The notes: generated by a model from the letters alone, not told the origin. A stretch of 58,868 nucleotides of DNA from Natribacillus halophilus (GCF_900100185.1 NZ_FNEN01000006.1:103992-162859); one strand, 5' to 3'; positions 7,380-16,743 are shown, counted from the first letter of the stretch. A program made the numbers and translations.

Positions 7380-9059
7380 TTACCTACCTTTTTTGTGGAC
7401 AGGTACACGGACCGTAATCGTCGTGCCCTTTCCGTTTTCGCTAGTCATTTGAAAGGAACCTTGAAGCTCTTCGGTTCGTTCTTTCATGCTCCTAATCCCA
7501 AGGGATTGCCGCGTCTCAACAGCACCTCCATTGCCTTGATCCATAACGCGCATCGTAAAATCATGAGGTTCCGATTGCATGATGATGGCGGCTTTTGATG
7601 TTCCGGCATGTTTTTGAATATTATTCAATGCTTCTTGCCCGATCCTCCATAATGTTTCTTGGCATGATTGGTTCACGCCTAAATCATCCGGAGCTTCGAT
7701 GGATAGCTCTACCCCAATTTTTTGCGCATATTCGGCAAGTGAAGTCATAAGCCCTTGCTCGAGATGATCAGGACGTAGTTGCCAGATCAAGCTACGCAAG
7801 TCCGTCAGCGCTTCTCTCGAAAGCTGTTGAAGTTCCAGGACAACTTCCATGGTCGTATTCTCTTTCTCATCAATGAGCTCTTGAAGTCCTCGTGATGTTA
7901 ATGAAAGGGCAAACAATTTTTGATTAACTGAGTCATGTAAATCCCGGGCGAGACGGTTCCTTTCCTTGTAAACGAGCAACGCTTCCCATTCTTCATGCAG
8001 GCGAAGGCGTTCGATACCCATTGAAAGGTGGTTGGCGAGCACTTCCAGCATCCCCATTTCCAAATGATCACATAATGAAGTGCTTCGACTGAGCAATAGC
8101 ACACCGAACGTTTCCTCGGATCTTTCGGGCATGAACAGAGGAAAAGCAATGGAATAAAGGGGTTCATGGTCTTTTAAAGAGGAAAAATGCAATGGTTGTT
8201 CATTGCCTTGAATCATGTGCTGATGAACATAAGCTTGCCGAACGATGTCCGGTTGGTCAAGGTTGATCTCTTGTTCAGCATCAAATACTTCTCTTGGACC
8301 GTGATGATCTGAACAGGATTGGACAGTTAATCTCCCTCGTTCCATCATAATGATCGCGGCGTTTGTCCAAGAAGGCAAATGATCGTGCAGCTCTTGCATG
8401 AACCTGTGAAACAATTCAGAGCGGTTAAGAATGTTGCCAATTTGGCGATTGATTTTTTCAGCATTGGCATAAGCATCGACAAGATAACGCGCAATGGCAT
8501 GGACTTCTTCTTCTGTCTGTTGCAAATGCAAACGCGTTCGTTCCACTGCTGCCCCTATTTGATAAGCGAGTGTTTCCAAGAGAACGAGCTCATCCTCATG
8601 AAAACGACGGCGTCCAGGTGAAGCTAAGTTAAGTAAGCCGATTTTCTTCCCGCGAATCGTTAGCGGAATGCTGGCATGATGGGTAAGTCCCCGTGTTTCG
8701 CCCATATCGTTGTCGATGGCTTCCTCGAGACGGGCACATTTCACATGGTTGACGGCCTGGTTCATATACCCTTCCCAATAAAGCTGCAAGCAGGCACAAT
8801 CTGTGTAGCCCTCATAACAATGCATTAGTTGTTCCCGGTTGTTTTCCAAAGCAGGGGGAAGTTGGTGGGAGGAAACCAGTTCATAAGATGTTTCATCTTC
8901 CGTTAAAAAAATCCACCCTGTTTCCAATTCCATTAAATCGAGCAAGCGTTCCAATGATAATTGCAACATTTTTTGTAGATCAGTATTTTTGTTCAAAGTT
9001 TCAGAAATTTCTCGTTGGATGTGTAATGCCTTTTGATACTTTGATGGATGGGACGGCAT
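7380..9059 (-). CDS. GAF sensor histidine kinase with cysteine cluster, AirS/YhcY-like
   Basis: A 559-residue cytoplasmic sensor kinase without membrane segments. It has an N-terminal GAF domain (about 25-185), a second GAF-like region (about 215-340), a HisKA_3 domain with the phospho-acceptor His in RDLHDSVNQKLFALSL, and a C-terminal HATPase domain with the N box ALNNIQKHA and GIRSMKERTEELQGSF. The first GAF domain has Cys at 81, 88, 90 and 108 (C-x6-C-x-C-x17-C), a spacing expected for an iron-sulfur or redox-sensing site as in AirS. The start at 9059 has AAGGAG nearby; the longer GTG form overlaps it. The cognate regulator is directly downstream. Confidence 0.8.
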   Translation of the reverse strand: MPSHPSKYQKALHIQREISETLNKNTDLQKMLQLSLERLLDLMELETGWIFLTEDETSYELVSSHQLPPALENNREQLMHCYEGYTDCACLQLYWEGYMNQAVNHVKCARLEEAIDNDMGETRGLTHHASIPLTIRGKKIGLLNLASPGRRRFHEDELVLLETLAYQIGAAVERTRLHLQQTEEEVHAIARYLVDAYANAEKINRQIGNILNRSELFHRFMQELHDHLPSWTNAAIIMMERGRLTVQSCSDHHGPREVFDAEQEINLDQPDIVRQAYVHQHMIQGNEQPLHFSSLKDHEPLYSIAFPLFMPERSEETFGVLLLSRSTSLCDHLEMGMLEVLANHLSMGIERLRLHEEWEALLVYKERNRLARDLHDSVNQKLFALSLTSRGLQELIDEKENTTMEVVLELQQLSREALTDLRSLIWQLRPDHLEQGLMTSLAEYAQKIGVELSIEAPDDLGVNQSCQETLWRIGQEALNNIQKHAGTSKAAIIMQSEPHDFTMRVMDQGNGGAVETRQSLGIRSMKERTEELQGSFQMTSENGKGTTITVRVPVHKKGR

Positions 9060-9331
9060 CGATTCCACTCCTTTACACACTTATAACCAATCACTTCATA
9101 AAAGGAATCATCCAATGTGTTATCATAACAGACTTTGCTTAATGAGGCGCAATGATGTCATCTACATTCAATGTCAATGTCCTTAATAATTTTATTGGAA
9201 AAGACATATGATACGCCTCCATTAAGCTGTACTCTTATTATATCTTATAGTTGAACCACCTATAGTGCTCATGAGGTACACTAAGTCCGTCCATTTAAAC
9301 AAGCTACTCTGACCTATGTAAAATCATATCC

Positions 9332-10117
9332 TCACAACCGCCCCAGGCGCTGCCAGGAGAAATAGAGCATAAAGCGGAAAACTTCGTCCCGTTCCGGTTC
9401 ATTGAAAATCTCGTGGTAAAGGCCGCGCCACTCCCGCATCGCCCGGTCTTCGATGCGTAGACGATTGAACCATTCGTGCGTCACTCTTTTATCGACGAGA
9501 TAATCTTCGCCCGCTTGCAGAATAAGCAATGGCACATTCGGAAACTGATAGGCATGGTCGAGGCTCGTTCTCATCGCTTTTGTTAGTTCCTGATACCAGC
9601 GGACGGTCACGTTATGAACATACAATTCATCTGTGAGAAGTTCCCTGCGCACGTCTTCATTTCGCGTCAATCTTTCCGCACGGATGCCGCTTTTCATGCT
9701 AAATGTCGGTATAAGCCGATGCAAGCCGCGACCGAGCAGTGTGAGGGGTTTCTTCGGCGGATCGTATAAATGTAAACACGGTGATGACAATATCACTCCG
9801 CGAACCGGCAGTTGTTTTTCCATCATCGTGCGGATCACTGCGAGTCCCCCGAGGCTGTGTCCAAAAAGAAAAACGGGCAACTCAAAAGAAGTCGCTTCCT
9901 TATACCACTGGTGAACCGTATCAATATACTGGTTAAAATGATCAATATGTCCACGCTTCCCCCGTGTCCTCCCGTATCCGGGAAGATCCCCCGCGATGAC
10001 GTGAAAATGTTCCCGGTTCAGACGCTCGACTAACCACTGATAACGTCCATAATGCTCGCCTGCCCCATGTACGATGACAATGACACCGATTGGGTTCTCG
10101 CACTTCCAAATTCGCAT
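9332..10117 (-). CDS. Alpha/beta hydrolase, YtpA/monoacylglycerol-lipase-like
   Basis: A 261-residue serine hydrolase. The oxyanion region reads VIVIVHGAGEHYGRYQWLVE, the nucleophile elbow is FGHSLGG, and the late WRGLYHEIFNEP supplies the catalytic His; the Asp is probably in LQAGEDYLVDKR. This matches the hydrolase_4 family, including B. subtilis YtpA, a lysophospholipase, and monoacylglycerol lipases. No signal peptide is present. GGGGAGGAG precedes the ATG. It stands alone, with about 270 bases upstream of the kinase gene and an opposite-strand neighbour at 10275. The 9081-9331 gap shows nothing recognisable. Confidence 0.75.
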   Translation of the reverse strand: MRIWKCENPIGVIVIVHGAGEHYGRYQWLVERLNREHFHVIAGDLPGYGRTRGKRGHIDHFNQYIDTVHQWYKEATSFELPVFLFGHSLGGLAVIRTMMEKQLPVRGVILSSPCLHLYDPPKKPLTLLGRGLHRLIPTFSMKSGIRAERLTRNEDVRRELLTDELYVHNVTVRWYQELTKAMRTSLDHAYQFPNVPLLILQAGEDYLVDKRVTHEWFNRLRIEDRAMREWRGLYHEIFNEPERDEVFRFMLYFSWQRLGRL

Positions 10118-10274
10118 GATCGTCTCCTCCCCGTCGCTCGAAACATCCCTTTCCCATTATTACACCATATGTTGACCTTTTTTTCATCCAAAAAAGTATG
10201 TGAATTCACTTCTCGTATAGTATAATAAAGGACGGCGCTTGTCCCTATCAATATCGCAAAGGAGGCAGAGGCGC

Positions 10275-10814
10275 ATGATCATCTATCCATACGGCGATAA
10301 ACGTCCCGATATTGACAAAAGTTGCTACGTTGCTGACGGGGTCGTCATTACCGGTGATGTGTCGATCGGTGCTGACAGCAGTATCTGGTTTCATACTGTC
10401 ATTCGCGGCGATGTGGCACCGACAGAAATAGGTGAGCGCGTCAATATCCAGGATCAGAGTATGCTTCATCAAAGTCCTGATCAACCTCTCATTATTGAAG
10501 ATGATGTTTCAGTCGGGCACCAGGTTATGCTTCACGGATGTAAAATCCGAAAAAAAGCATTGATCGGCATGAAGGCAACGGTCCTCGATGGAGCCGACAT
10601 CGGTGAAGAGGCTTTCGTCGCTGCCGGTTCACTCGTGACACCCGACACGGAGGTCCCACCGCGAACGCTAGCCATGGGGAGCCCTGCCCGCGTCGTTCGT
10701 GACCTTAATGATGAAGACCTCGAGGAAATGAAACGCGTCCGCGAAGCTTACGTCGAACGCGGAAAAACCTATGCCAAGGCAGACAAAATACATAAGAAAG
10801 AGGGAAAAGAATGA
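10275..10814 (+). CDS. Gamma-carbonic anhydrase-like hexapeptide-repeat protein (YtoA-like)
   Basis: A 179-residue left-handed beta-helix protein. Repeated hexapeptides run from about residue 15 to 140 (for example GDVSIGADSSIWFHTVIRGD). The three metal-binding His of the gamma class fit HQSPDQP, GHQVMLHG and the His within it. Relatives are YrdA, PaaY and B. subtilis YtoA; catalytic activity in this subgroup is often unproven. The start at 10275 has GGAGG nine bases upstream; the TTG form at 10239 would include the ribosome-binding site. The stop overlaps the next gene's start as ATGA, so the aminopeptidase is translationally coupled. Confidence 0.8.
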   Translation: MIIYPYGDKRPDIDKSCYVADGVVITGDVSIGADSSIWFHTVIRGDVAPTEIGERVNIQDQSMLHQSPDQPLIIEDDVSVGHQVMLHGCKIRKKALIGMKATVLDGADIGEEAFVAAGSLVTPDTEVPPRTLAMGSPARVVRDLNDEDLEEMKRVREAYVERGKTYAKADKIHKKEGKE

Positions 10815-12043
10815 GCACATTGCAGGAAAAAAAGGAAAGCTATGCAGATATCGCCTTAAACGTCGGCGTCAATATCCAAAAAGGGCAAACACTCTTCATC
10901 CGTTCACCTCTTTTTGCAGCTGATTTTGTACGCATCGTTGCCAGGAAAGCCTATCAAGCGGGTGCAAAACATGTCCGTGTCGATTGGAGTGACGAAGAGC
11001 TCACGCGCACGAAATTCGAACTCGCCCCTGAAGAAGCATTTTCAGAATTCCCGGAATGGTACGCACGGGCGCTGGAAGAAGAGGCGGAAGATGACGCGGC
11101 ATTCTTGTCGATTACCGGCGGTGATCCTGACTTGTTGAAAGGCATAGATGCCGAGCGGATCGCGACGGCAAACAAAACGAGCGGCAGAGCGATGGACGGC
11201 TTTCGCAGCTACATCCAGTCTGACAAAGTCAGTTGGTCCATCGTGGCTGTACCGTCGGTCAAATGGGCCGAGAGAGTTTTTCCCGAAGCAAAAGGAGATG
11301 AAGCGGTCGAAAAGCTATGGGAAGCTATTTTTGCCGCGACCCGCGTGAACGAATCCGACCCTGTCACCGCCTGGCAAGAGCATCTACAAACGCTTGATGA
11401 GAAAATGGAGACACTCAACGACAAACATTTTCATGCCCTTCACTATACAGCAGAAGGAACCGACTTGACGATTGAACTCCCGGAAACGCATCTCTGGGCT
11501 TCCGGTGGAAGCGTCAGCAAAGCAGGCGTGAACTTTGTTGCCAATATCCCTACGGAAGAAGTCTTCACCGCGGCCAGGAAAAAAGGCGTCAACGGGAAAG
11601 TTTCCAGCAAAAAACCCCTCAACTACGGGGGCACGTTGATCACTGACTTCACGTTAACGTTCGAAAATGGCTTGGTCGTTGATTTTGAAGCAAAAGAAGG
11701 CGAAGAAACGCTAAAGAATCTGCTTGAAGGTGATGACGGCGCGTCTTATATCGGTGAGGTCGCTCTTGTGCCGCATCGCTCCCCGATCTCTGACACGAAT
11801 ATCATTTTCTTCAACACCCTTTTTGACGAGAATGCTTCCAATCACCTGGCCCTGGGAAGTGCTTATGCCTTCAATATTGAAGGCGGAAAAGACATGGATA
11901 AAGCCGAACTCGAGGAAAAAGGCCTCAATACAAGCATTACCCATGTCGACTTCATGGTAGGCGACGCCGATATGGATATCGACGGCATTCATGAAGACGG
12001 CACGCGCGAACCCGTCTTTAGAAACGGGGATTGGGCGTTTTAA
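10811..12043 (+). CDS. M29-family metallo-aminopeptidase (AmpS/PepS)
   Basis: A 410-residue cytosolic aminopeptidase that removes N-terminal residues from peptides using a two-metal site. The family's conserved C-terminal metal-binding segments are visible: SNHLALGSAYAFNIEGG and THVDFMVGDADMDIDGI, together with the earlier EVALVPHRSPIS segment holding a catalytic Glu. The length matches AmpS of B. subtilis and PepS of Streptococcus. It overlaps the carbonic-anhydrase-like gene by four bases and is followed by a terminator at 12056. Nothing about the sequence is unusual apart from a high Asp/Glu content. Confidence 0.85.
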   Translation: MSTLQEKKESYADIALNVGVNIQKGQTLFIRSPLFAADFVRIVARKAYQAGAKHVRVDWSDEELTRTKFELAPEEAFSEFPEWYARALEEEAEDDAAFLSITGGDPDLLKGIDAERIATANKTSGRAMDGFRSYIQSDKVSWSIVAVPSVKWAERVFPEAKGDEAVEKLWEAIFAATRVNESDPVTAWQEHLQTLDEKMETLNDKHFHALHYTAEGTDLTIELPETHLWASGGSVSKAGVNFVANIPTEEVFTAARKKGVNGKVSSKKPLNYGGTLITDFTLTFENGLVVDFEAKEGEETLKNLLEGDDGASYIGEVALVPHRSPISDTNIIFFNTLFDENASNHLALGSAYAFNIEGGKDMDKAELEEKGLNTSITHVDFMVGDADMDIDGIHEDGTREPVFRNGDWAF

Positions 12044-12055
12044 TGCAGCGCTTAA

Positions 12056-12078
12056 GAGCCGTGGTTCCGGCTTTTTTG
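12056..12078 (+). terminator. Terminator after the aminopeptidase gene
   Basis: An AGCCG/CGGCT stem with a six-base loop is followed by TTTTTT, 13 bases after the stop codon. Confidence 0.75.
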
Positions 12079-12154
12079 CATTGAATGAAAGGGTCATACA
12101 CCATGTTGACGACCTAACGGCTTCCGCAAAAACACGTTAGGGGGCCATTACGCT

Positions 12155-12194
12155 AAAAAATAACCGCCGGGCACCCACCCAGCGGTTATTTTTT
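12155..12194 (-). terminator. Terminator of metK
   Basis: A long stem, AAAAAATAACCGC with GCGGTTATTTTTT, has T-runs on both strands. It lies five bases beyond the metK stop and can act in both directions. Confidence 0.8.
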
Positions 12195-12198
12195 CATG

Positions 12199-13416
12199 TC
12201 ATTTCGTTTCCGCCGCAAAAGCGTCCTCATTAAGTAAAGCCGCTTTATCCGTCCGCTCCCATGGCAGATCAATATCTGGCCGTCCGAAATGGCCATAAAC
12301 AGCGGTTTGTTCAAAAATAGGCCTGCGCAAGTCAAGCATGCGAATAATGCCGGCGGGCCGAAGATCAAAATGCTTTTCCACAAGTTGTAAGAGCAAGCTC
12401 TCCTTCACTTTCGCGGTTCCAAATGTATCAACGGAAATGGACACCGGGCGTGCAACGCCAATCGCGTACGCGAGCTGCACTTCGCATTTTTTCGCGAGCC
12501 CCGCGGCGACGATGTTTTTCGCTACATAGCGAGCGGCATAGGAGGCTGAACGATCGACTTTTGTGGCATCCTTGCCGGAAAAAGCGCCTCCCCCGTGGCG
12601 CGCAATTCCGCCGTACGTATCAACGATTATCTTGCGCCCTGTAAGACCGGCGTCACCCTGCGGGCCACCGATCACAAACCGCCCGGTAGGGTTAATCAAG
12701 ACTTTCGTTTCCTTATCGATCAAATGCTCTGGAACGACTGCCGATATCACGTGAGCCTGAATTTCTTTTTCAATCTCGACAATGGTCACATCCGGTTGAT
12801 GCTGTGTAGAAATAACGATCGTATCCACGCGCAGCGGACGGTCATGTTTATCGTATTCAATCGTCACTTGCGTCTTCCCATCTGGACGCAAAAAGGGAAC
12901 GATGCCTTCTTTGCGAACCGTTGACAGGCGACGCGCCAATTGGTGGGCCAAATAAATCGGCAACGGCATATACTCTTCTGTCTCATTGTCCGCGTACCCG
13001 AACATTAATCCTTGATCCCCGGCGCCGATCGCCTCCATTTCCGCCTCTGACATTCTCCCTTCTCTCGACTCTAAAGCTGTATCAACGCCCTGGGCTATAT
13101 CGGGGGATTGTTCATCGATCGCTGTCATAACGGCGCATGTATCCGCATCAAGGCCAAACTTCGCGCGCGTATAGCCGATCTTTTTCAATGTATCCCGAGC
13201 CACTTTGGAAATATCTACATAAGTTGTCGTCGTAATTTCACCCGTGACCAGAATCATGCCTGTATTCACGACTGTTTCACAAGCGACACGGGCGTTGGGA
13301 TCTTTTGTTAATATGTCATCGAGGATCGCGTCAGAAATCTGGTCACAAATCTTATCCGGGTGGCCTTCGGTGACTGATTCAGATGTGAACAGTCTGCGTC
13401 CATTCGCTTCCATCAT
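12199..13416 (-). CDS. metK: S-adenosylmethionine synthetase
   Basis: A 405-residue cytosolic enzyme making S-adenosylmethionine from methionine and ATP. The N-terminus [20 protein letters not shown] is the signature ATP/Mg site, [12 protein letters not shown] is the second signature, and [17 protein letters not shown] is the phosphate-binding loop near residue 275. Length and sequence match the Bacillus enzyme. GGAGGAGC precedes the ATG. Expression is controlled by the S-box riboswitch at 13559-13670 and its terminator. A copy of the dispersed two-hairpin element sits in the leader between that terminator and the start codon. Confidence 0.95.
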   Translation of the reverse strand: MMEANGRRLFTSESVTEGHPDKICDQISDAILDDILTKDPNARVACETVVNTGMILVTGEITTTTYVDISKVARDTLKKIGYTRAKFGLDADTCAVMTAIDEQSPDIAQGVDTALESREGRMSEAEMEAIGAGDQGLMFGYADNETEEYMPLPIYLAHQLARRLSTVRKEGIVPFLRPDGKTQVTIEYDKHDRPLRVDTIVISTQHQPDVTIVEIEKEIQAHVISAVVPEHLIDKETKVLINPTGRFVIGGPQGDAGLTGRKIIVDTYGGIARHGGGAFSGKDATKVDRSASYAARYVAKNIVAAGLAKKCEVQLAYAIGVARPVSISVDTFGTAKVKESLLLQLVEKHFDLRPAGIIRMLDLRRPIFEQTAVYGHFGRPDIDLPWERTDKAALLNEDAFAAETK

Positions 13417-13448
13417 GCTCCTCCTTCACCGGTCTGTTCGATATGTTT

Positions 13449-13503
13449 TAAAGAAAACTTGGCTTATCGCCAAGCCTGGCGAAAGCCTTAGTTGCACTTA
13501 TGC
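13449..13503 (-). repeat. Two-hairpin dispersed element, copy A (truncated)
   Basis: This copy lacks the first hairpin and keeps the ATAAGTGCAACTAAGG stretch, the GGC...GCC second hairpin and the AAGTTTTCTTTA end. On the minus strand its start abuts the T-tract of the metK riboswitch terminator, so it forms part of the metK leader RNA after read-through. Confidence 0.8.
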
Positions 13504-13504
13504 T

Positions 13505-13542
13505 AAAAAAACCCCTTGCTTCCCGAGGGAAAAGGGGTTTTC
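13505..13542 (-). terminator. Riboswitch-controlled terminator of metK
   Basis: AAAACCCCTT and AAGGGGTTTT form a strong stem followed on the minus strand by TTTTTTT. It lies directly after the S-box aptamer, as expected for SAM-dependent premature termination. Confidence 0.85.
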
Positions 13543-13558
13543 GTTTCTCACCTTTTTC

Positions 13559-13670
13559 GCCTCTTATCCTGCAAAGCGCTTGTGGACTTTGCCAGGTTGG
13601 CACCTTTCCCGCCGGGGATGGTTGCTGGGCTTCACAGGGCCTGTCCCTCCACCTTCTCTCGATAAGAGCG
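13559..13670 (-). promoter_or_regulatory. S-box (SAM-I) riboswitch upstream of metK
   Basis: On the minus strand the aptamer opens and closes with CTCTTATC/GATAAGAG, the P1 stem. Inside are GAGGGACAGGCCCTGTGAAG, CCCAGCAACC and AAGGTGCCAACCTG, the conserved SAM-I core and P3/P4 junction segments. With the following terminator it forms a genetic OFF switch: bound SAM favours termination before metK. The promoter upstream is not clear; a TGTTAAAAT box near 13735 may be its extended -10. Confidence 0.9.
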
Positions 13671-13822
13671 TACCTTAATACCAATCCGCATCAAGTCGCA
13701 GTTTTTATTTCCTCATGATTTTAACACAATTACGTTAAGAAAAAAAGACAAGCAAAAGCGCATTCTTGAGAAATCGACACGGCAAACTAAAGTAGACACA
13801 AATTTTTTTCATTAAAATAGTA

Positions 13823-13850
13823 TAGACTATATATAAAAATGTGTTATACT
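13823..13850 (+). promoter_or_regulatory. Sigma-A-type promoter of pckA
   Basis: TAGACT, a 16-base spacer and TATACT with an upstream TG lie about 55 bases before the pckA start. A start of transcription near 13857 would leave a leader of about 48 bases. Confidence 0.6.
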
Positions 13851-13904
13851 AATTGCATCCCATTATCGTGCCCTCGGGTTAGCACAGAAAGGATTTTGCC
13901 GATT

Positions 13905-15485
13905 ATGAGTACCGTTTCATTTGATTCAGCCTTAAATCATCTTCTAGAGCAAAGACAGGCCGAATTTGATCTTCCTGTGCCCAGGTTAGTGGAGAGGGCA
14001 CTCGCGCGCGATGAGGGCGTTCTTACGAAAGCAGGCGCTTTTGCGGCCACTACAGGCGCATACACCGGGCGCTCTCCCAAAGATAAATTTATCGTCGCTG
14101 AACCGTCGACAAGAGAAACGATTGACTGGGGAACGGTCAACCAATCGGTTGATCGCGACGTTTTTTCCGCTCTATATCGCAAGGTTCTTCATTACCTGGG
14201 TCAACAGGACAGTCTTTTTGTTTTCCATGGCTATGCCGGGAAAGATAAGGATTATCGCCTCCCGCTTAAAGTGGTGAACGAATACGCATGGCATAACTTC
14301 TTTGCGCGTCAGCTGTTTGTGCGGCCGGAAGCCGATGAACACCCGGCCGAAGAAGATGGCTTCACCATCGTGTCTGCTCCCGGTTTCAAGGCGGATCCGC
14401 AAGTGGATGGGACACGTTCGGAAACATTCGTTCATATATCTTTTGAAGAAAAAATCATTCTTATCGGCGGTACCGAATATGCAGGAGAGATGAAAAAATC
14501 CATTTTTTCCGTCATGAACTATCTTTTGCCTGCTCGGGAAGTTTTGCCGATGCATTGTTCCGCCAATACCGGTAAAGAAGGCGACGTCGCTTTATTTTTC
14601 GGATTGTCGGGCACCGGCAAAACAACGCTGTCGGCCGATCCCAATCGCTTTCTTATCGGCGACGATGAACATGGTTGGTCAGAAAACGGTATTTTCAACA
14701 TCGAAGGGGGTTGCTATGCCAAATGCATTCAACTATCAGAGGAAAAAGAACCGGACATTTATAATGCCATCCGCTTCGGCGCCGTGTTGGAAAATGTTGT
14801 GATAGATGACAAGACGCGCCTTCCGGACTATGACGATACGTATTACACGGAAAATACGCGGGCCGCTTACCCTCTTGAGCACATTGACAATACACTGCCG
14901 CAAGGAAAAGCAGGACATCCGGACACGATTATTTTTCTTACCGCAGATGCCTTCGGGGTATTGCCACCGATTAGCAAATTAACGAAAGAACAGGCAATGT
15001 ATCATTTTCTAAGTGGCTACACGAGCAAACTTGCCGGTACGGAACGGGGCATCACCGAACCGGAAGCCACGTTCTCCAGTTGCTTTGGCGCACCATTCTT
15101 ACCCCGCCATGCATCCGTGTATGCGGAAATGCTCGGGGAAAAGATCGACGCGCACAACTCGAGTGTTTTTCTCGTCAACACCGGTTGGGCCGGGGGCGAT
15201 TACAATGTAAGCGACCGTATTGACCTGGCTCACACGAGGGCAATGGTGCAAGCAGCGCTCGAAGGGGAACTGAACCGGGTCGAAACCGTCGTCGACCCTG
15301 TCTTTGGCTTACATGTGCCCACCCGCTGCCCGGGTGTGCCTGACCATGTCCTGCAGCAGCGTGAAACGTGGAATGACCTGGAAGAATACGAACAGAAAGC
15401 AAAGGAACTTGCTAATAAGTTCCACAGCAATTTCGAACGCTTTACGAACGTCCCCGCTCATATTCGTCATGCCGGGCCGAACTAA
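13905..15485 (+). CDS. pckA: ATP-dependent phosphoenolpyruvate carboxykinase
   Basis: A 526-residue gluconeogenic enzyme converting oxaloacetate and ATP to phosphoenolpyruvate. The kinase loop [14 protein letters not shown], the metal-binding IGDDEHGW, and the [19 protein letters not shown] segment with catalytic Lys and His are all present. Length matches the ATP type of Bacillus. The start is placed at 13905 with GAAAGGA upstream; a longer in-frame ORF from 13839 would begin inside the promoter's -10 region. Divergent from metK, as in B. subtilis. A strong terminator follows the stop. Confidence 0.95.
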   Translation: MSTVSFDSALNHLLEQRQAEFDLPVPRLVERALARDEGVLTKAGAFAATTGAYTGRSPKDKFIVAEPSTRETIDWGTVNQSVDRDVFSALYRKVLHYLGQQDSLFVFHGYAGKDKDYRLPLKVVNEYAWHNFFARQLFVRPEADEHPAEEDGFTIVSAPGFKADPQVDGTRSETFVHISFEEKIILIGGTEYAGEMKKSIFSVMNYLLPAREVLPMHCSANTGKEGDVALFFGLSGTGKTTLSADPNRFLIGDDEHGWSENGIFNIEGGCYAKCIQLSEEKEPDIYNAIRFGAVLENVVIDDKTRLPDYDDTYYTENTRAAYPLEHIDNTLPQGKAGHPDTIIFLTADAFGVLPPISKLTKEQAMYHFLSGYTSKLAGTERGITEPEATFSSCFGAPFLPRHASVYAEMLGEKIDAHNSSVFLVNTGWAGGDYNVSDRIDLAHTRAMVQAALEGELNRVETVVDPVFGLHVPTRCPGVPDHVLQQRETWNDLEEYEQKAKELANKFHSNFERFTNVPAHIRHAGPN

Positions 15486-15514
15486 GGCTCTCCGAACCCA
15501 TATAACGATCATTG

Positions 15515-15547
15515 CCGAGAAAGGCCATTCCTTTCTCGGTTTTTTTT
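15515..15547 (+). terminator. Terminator of pckA
   Basis: A CCGAGAAAGG/CCTTTCTCGG stem is followed by eight T residues. Copy B of the dispersed element begins at the last T. Confidence 0.9.
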
Positions 15548-15642
15548 AGCAGGTAAGAAAGTATAAACCACTTTCTTATCCTGCATAAGTGCAACTAAGG
15601 CTTATCGCCTTAAAGGCTTGGCGATAAGCCAAGTTTTCTTTA
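15548..15642 (+). repeat. Two-hairpin dispersed element, copy B (full length)
   Basis: A full element: AGCAGGTAAGAAAGT pairs with ACTTTCTTATCCTGC, then ATAAGTGCAACTAAGG, then an 11-bp stem GGCTTATCGCC/GGCGATAAGCC, then AAGTTTTCTTTA. It starts directly after the pckA terminator T-tract. It has no ORF and no terminal inverted repeats. Confidence 0.9.
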
Positions 15643-15741
15643 GGTTCTATTTTTTTAAAACTCAAAACTCCTCTCTGGGCATCACCGAACGCCCACACTA
15701 CACATATAATGCGGTATCGATGCAAGGAGGAGACGATAATC

Positions 15742-16743
15742 ATGAATAAGTGGATTCGCCGAGGCTTAGCCCCGGTTCTTGCTATTCCTTTAATTTTAAG
15801 TGCCTGTGCCAACGGGGATGGTGGCGAAGAAGCGACCATTGAAGTTGCGGAAGTGACGCGCTCCATTTTCTATGCGCCATTATATGTCGCCATAGAGGAA
15901 GGTTTCTTCGCTGATGAAAATCTGGATATTGATCTGACGACGACCTGGGGTGGCGATACGACAATGACGGCACTCCTTTCCGACAGTGCTGACGTTGCGC
16001 TCGTAGGTTCGGAAACATCCATATACGTACACGCACAAAACCCGAGTGACTCGGTCGTCAATTTTGGCGCATTAACAGAAACGGATGGCACCTTCCTCGT
16101 TTCCCGTGAACCGATGCCTGATTTCTCATGGGAAGATCTGGAGGGTGAATCTTACCTTGGGCAACGTGCCGGCGGCATGCCGCAAATGGCCGGCGAATAT
16201 GCCCTTCGCCAAAACGGGATTGACCCGCATGAAGACGTAGAACTGGACCAAAGTGTCGATTTTGAAAATATCGCGAGTGCATTTGCGTCCGGAAGCGGGG
16301 ACTTCGTGCAATTATTCGAACCAAATGCCACCGAATTTGAAGAAGAAGGCATTGGTCACATTGTTGCCTCGTTCGGGGAAGAATCCGGAACGCTTCCATA
16401 CACCACTTTTATTACAAAGGAAAGTATGATCGAAGAGGATGAAGAAGCTCTCGTTCGTTTTAACCGTGCCATTTATCAGGCTCAACAGTTCGTTGAAAAT
16501 GAATCAGCCGAAGCCGTTGCTGAGTCCATTGCCCCTTATTTTGATGAAACATCCGAAGAATTAATCGCTACGGTTGTCGACCGCTACCATTCGCAAGGCT
16601 CCTTTGCCGAAGACCCTTATATCAACGAAGACGGCTGGTATCATCTTCAGGATGTCATGGAAGAATCCGGGGAATTGCCGGAGCGCATTGATTATGAAGA
16701 GCTCGTTGATACAGAAATCACAGATCAGGCTCTGGAGGAATAA
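15742..16743 (+). CDS. ytlA: ABC transporter substrate-binding lipoprotein, NMT1/THI5-like (YtlA)
   Basis: A 333-residue lipoprotein that captures a small substrate outside the cell for import. The signal peptide ends in the lipobox LSAC at about residue 20. The mature part opens with EVAEVTRSIFYAPLYVAIEE, the strand and helix typical of SsuA/ThiY/NMT1 proteins, which bind sulfonates, nitrate or thiamine precursors. GGAGG precedes the ATG at 15742. It heads a ytlA-ytlC-ytlD operon in the same place relative to pckA and ytkD as in B. subtilis. No thiamine riboswitch was found upstream, so the substrate is open. It is strongly acidic. Confidence 0.75.
   Translation: MNKWIRRGLAPVLAIPLILSACANGDGGEEATIEVAEVTRSIFYAPLYVAIEEGFFADENLDIDLTTTWGGDTTMTALLSDSADVALVGSETSIYVHAQNPSDSVVNFGALTETDGTFLVSREPMPDFSWEDLEGESYLGQRAGGMPQMAGEYALRQNGIDPHEDVELDQSVDFENIASAFASGSGDFVQLFEPNATEFEEEGIGHIVASFGEESGTLPYTTFITKESMIEEDEEALVRFNRAIYQAQQFVENESAEAVAESIAPYFDETSEELIATVVDRYHSQGSFAEDPYINEDGWYHLQDVMEESGELPERIDYEELVDTEITDQALEE

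Noticed and set aside
10239-10274. TTG start for the gamma-carbonic anhydrase gene
   Set aside because: It would place the GGAGG ribosome-binding site inside the coding sequence; ATG at 10275 fits the family's N-terminus.
12100-12150. CCTAACG...CGTTAGG hairpin between the aminopeptidase gene and metK
   Set aside because: Seven-bp stem with a 16-base loop and no T-run; the neighbouring terminators explain the region better.
13839-13904. ATG start at 13839 for pckA
   Set aside because: It lies within the promoter, overlapping the -10 spacer region; the family starts at the 13905 ATG.
15643-15741. Riboswitch (such as TPP) upstream of ytlA
   Set aside because: I looked because NMT1-like proteins may carry thiamine precursors, but no CTGAGA-type or other aptamer core is visible.
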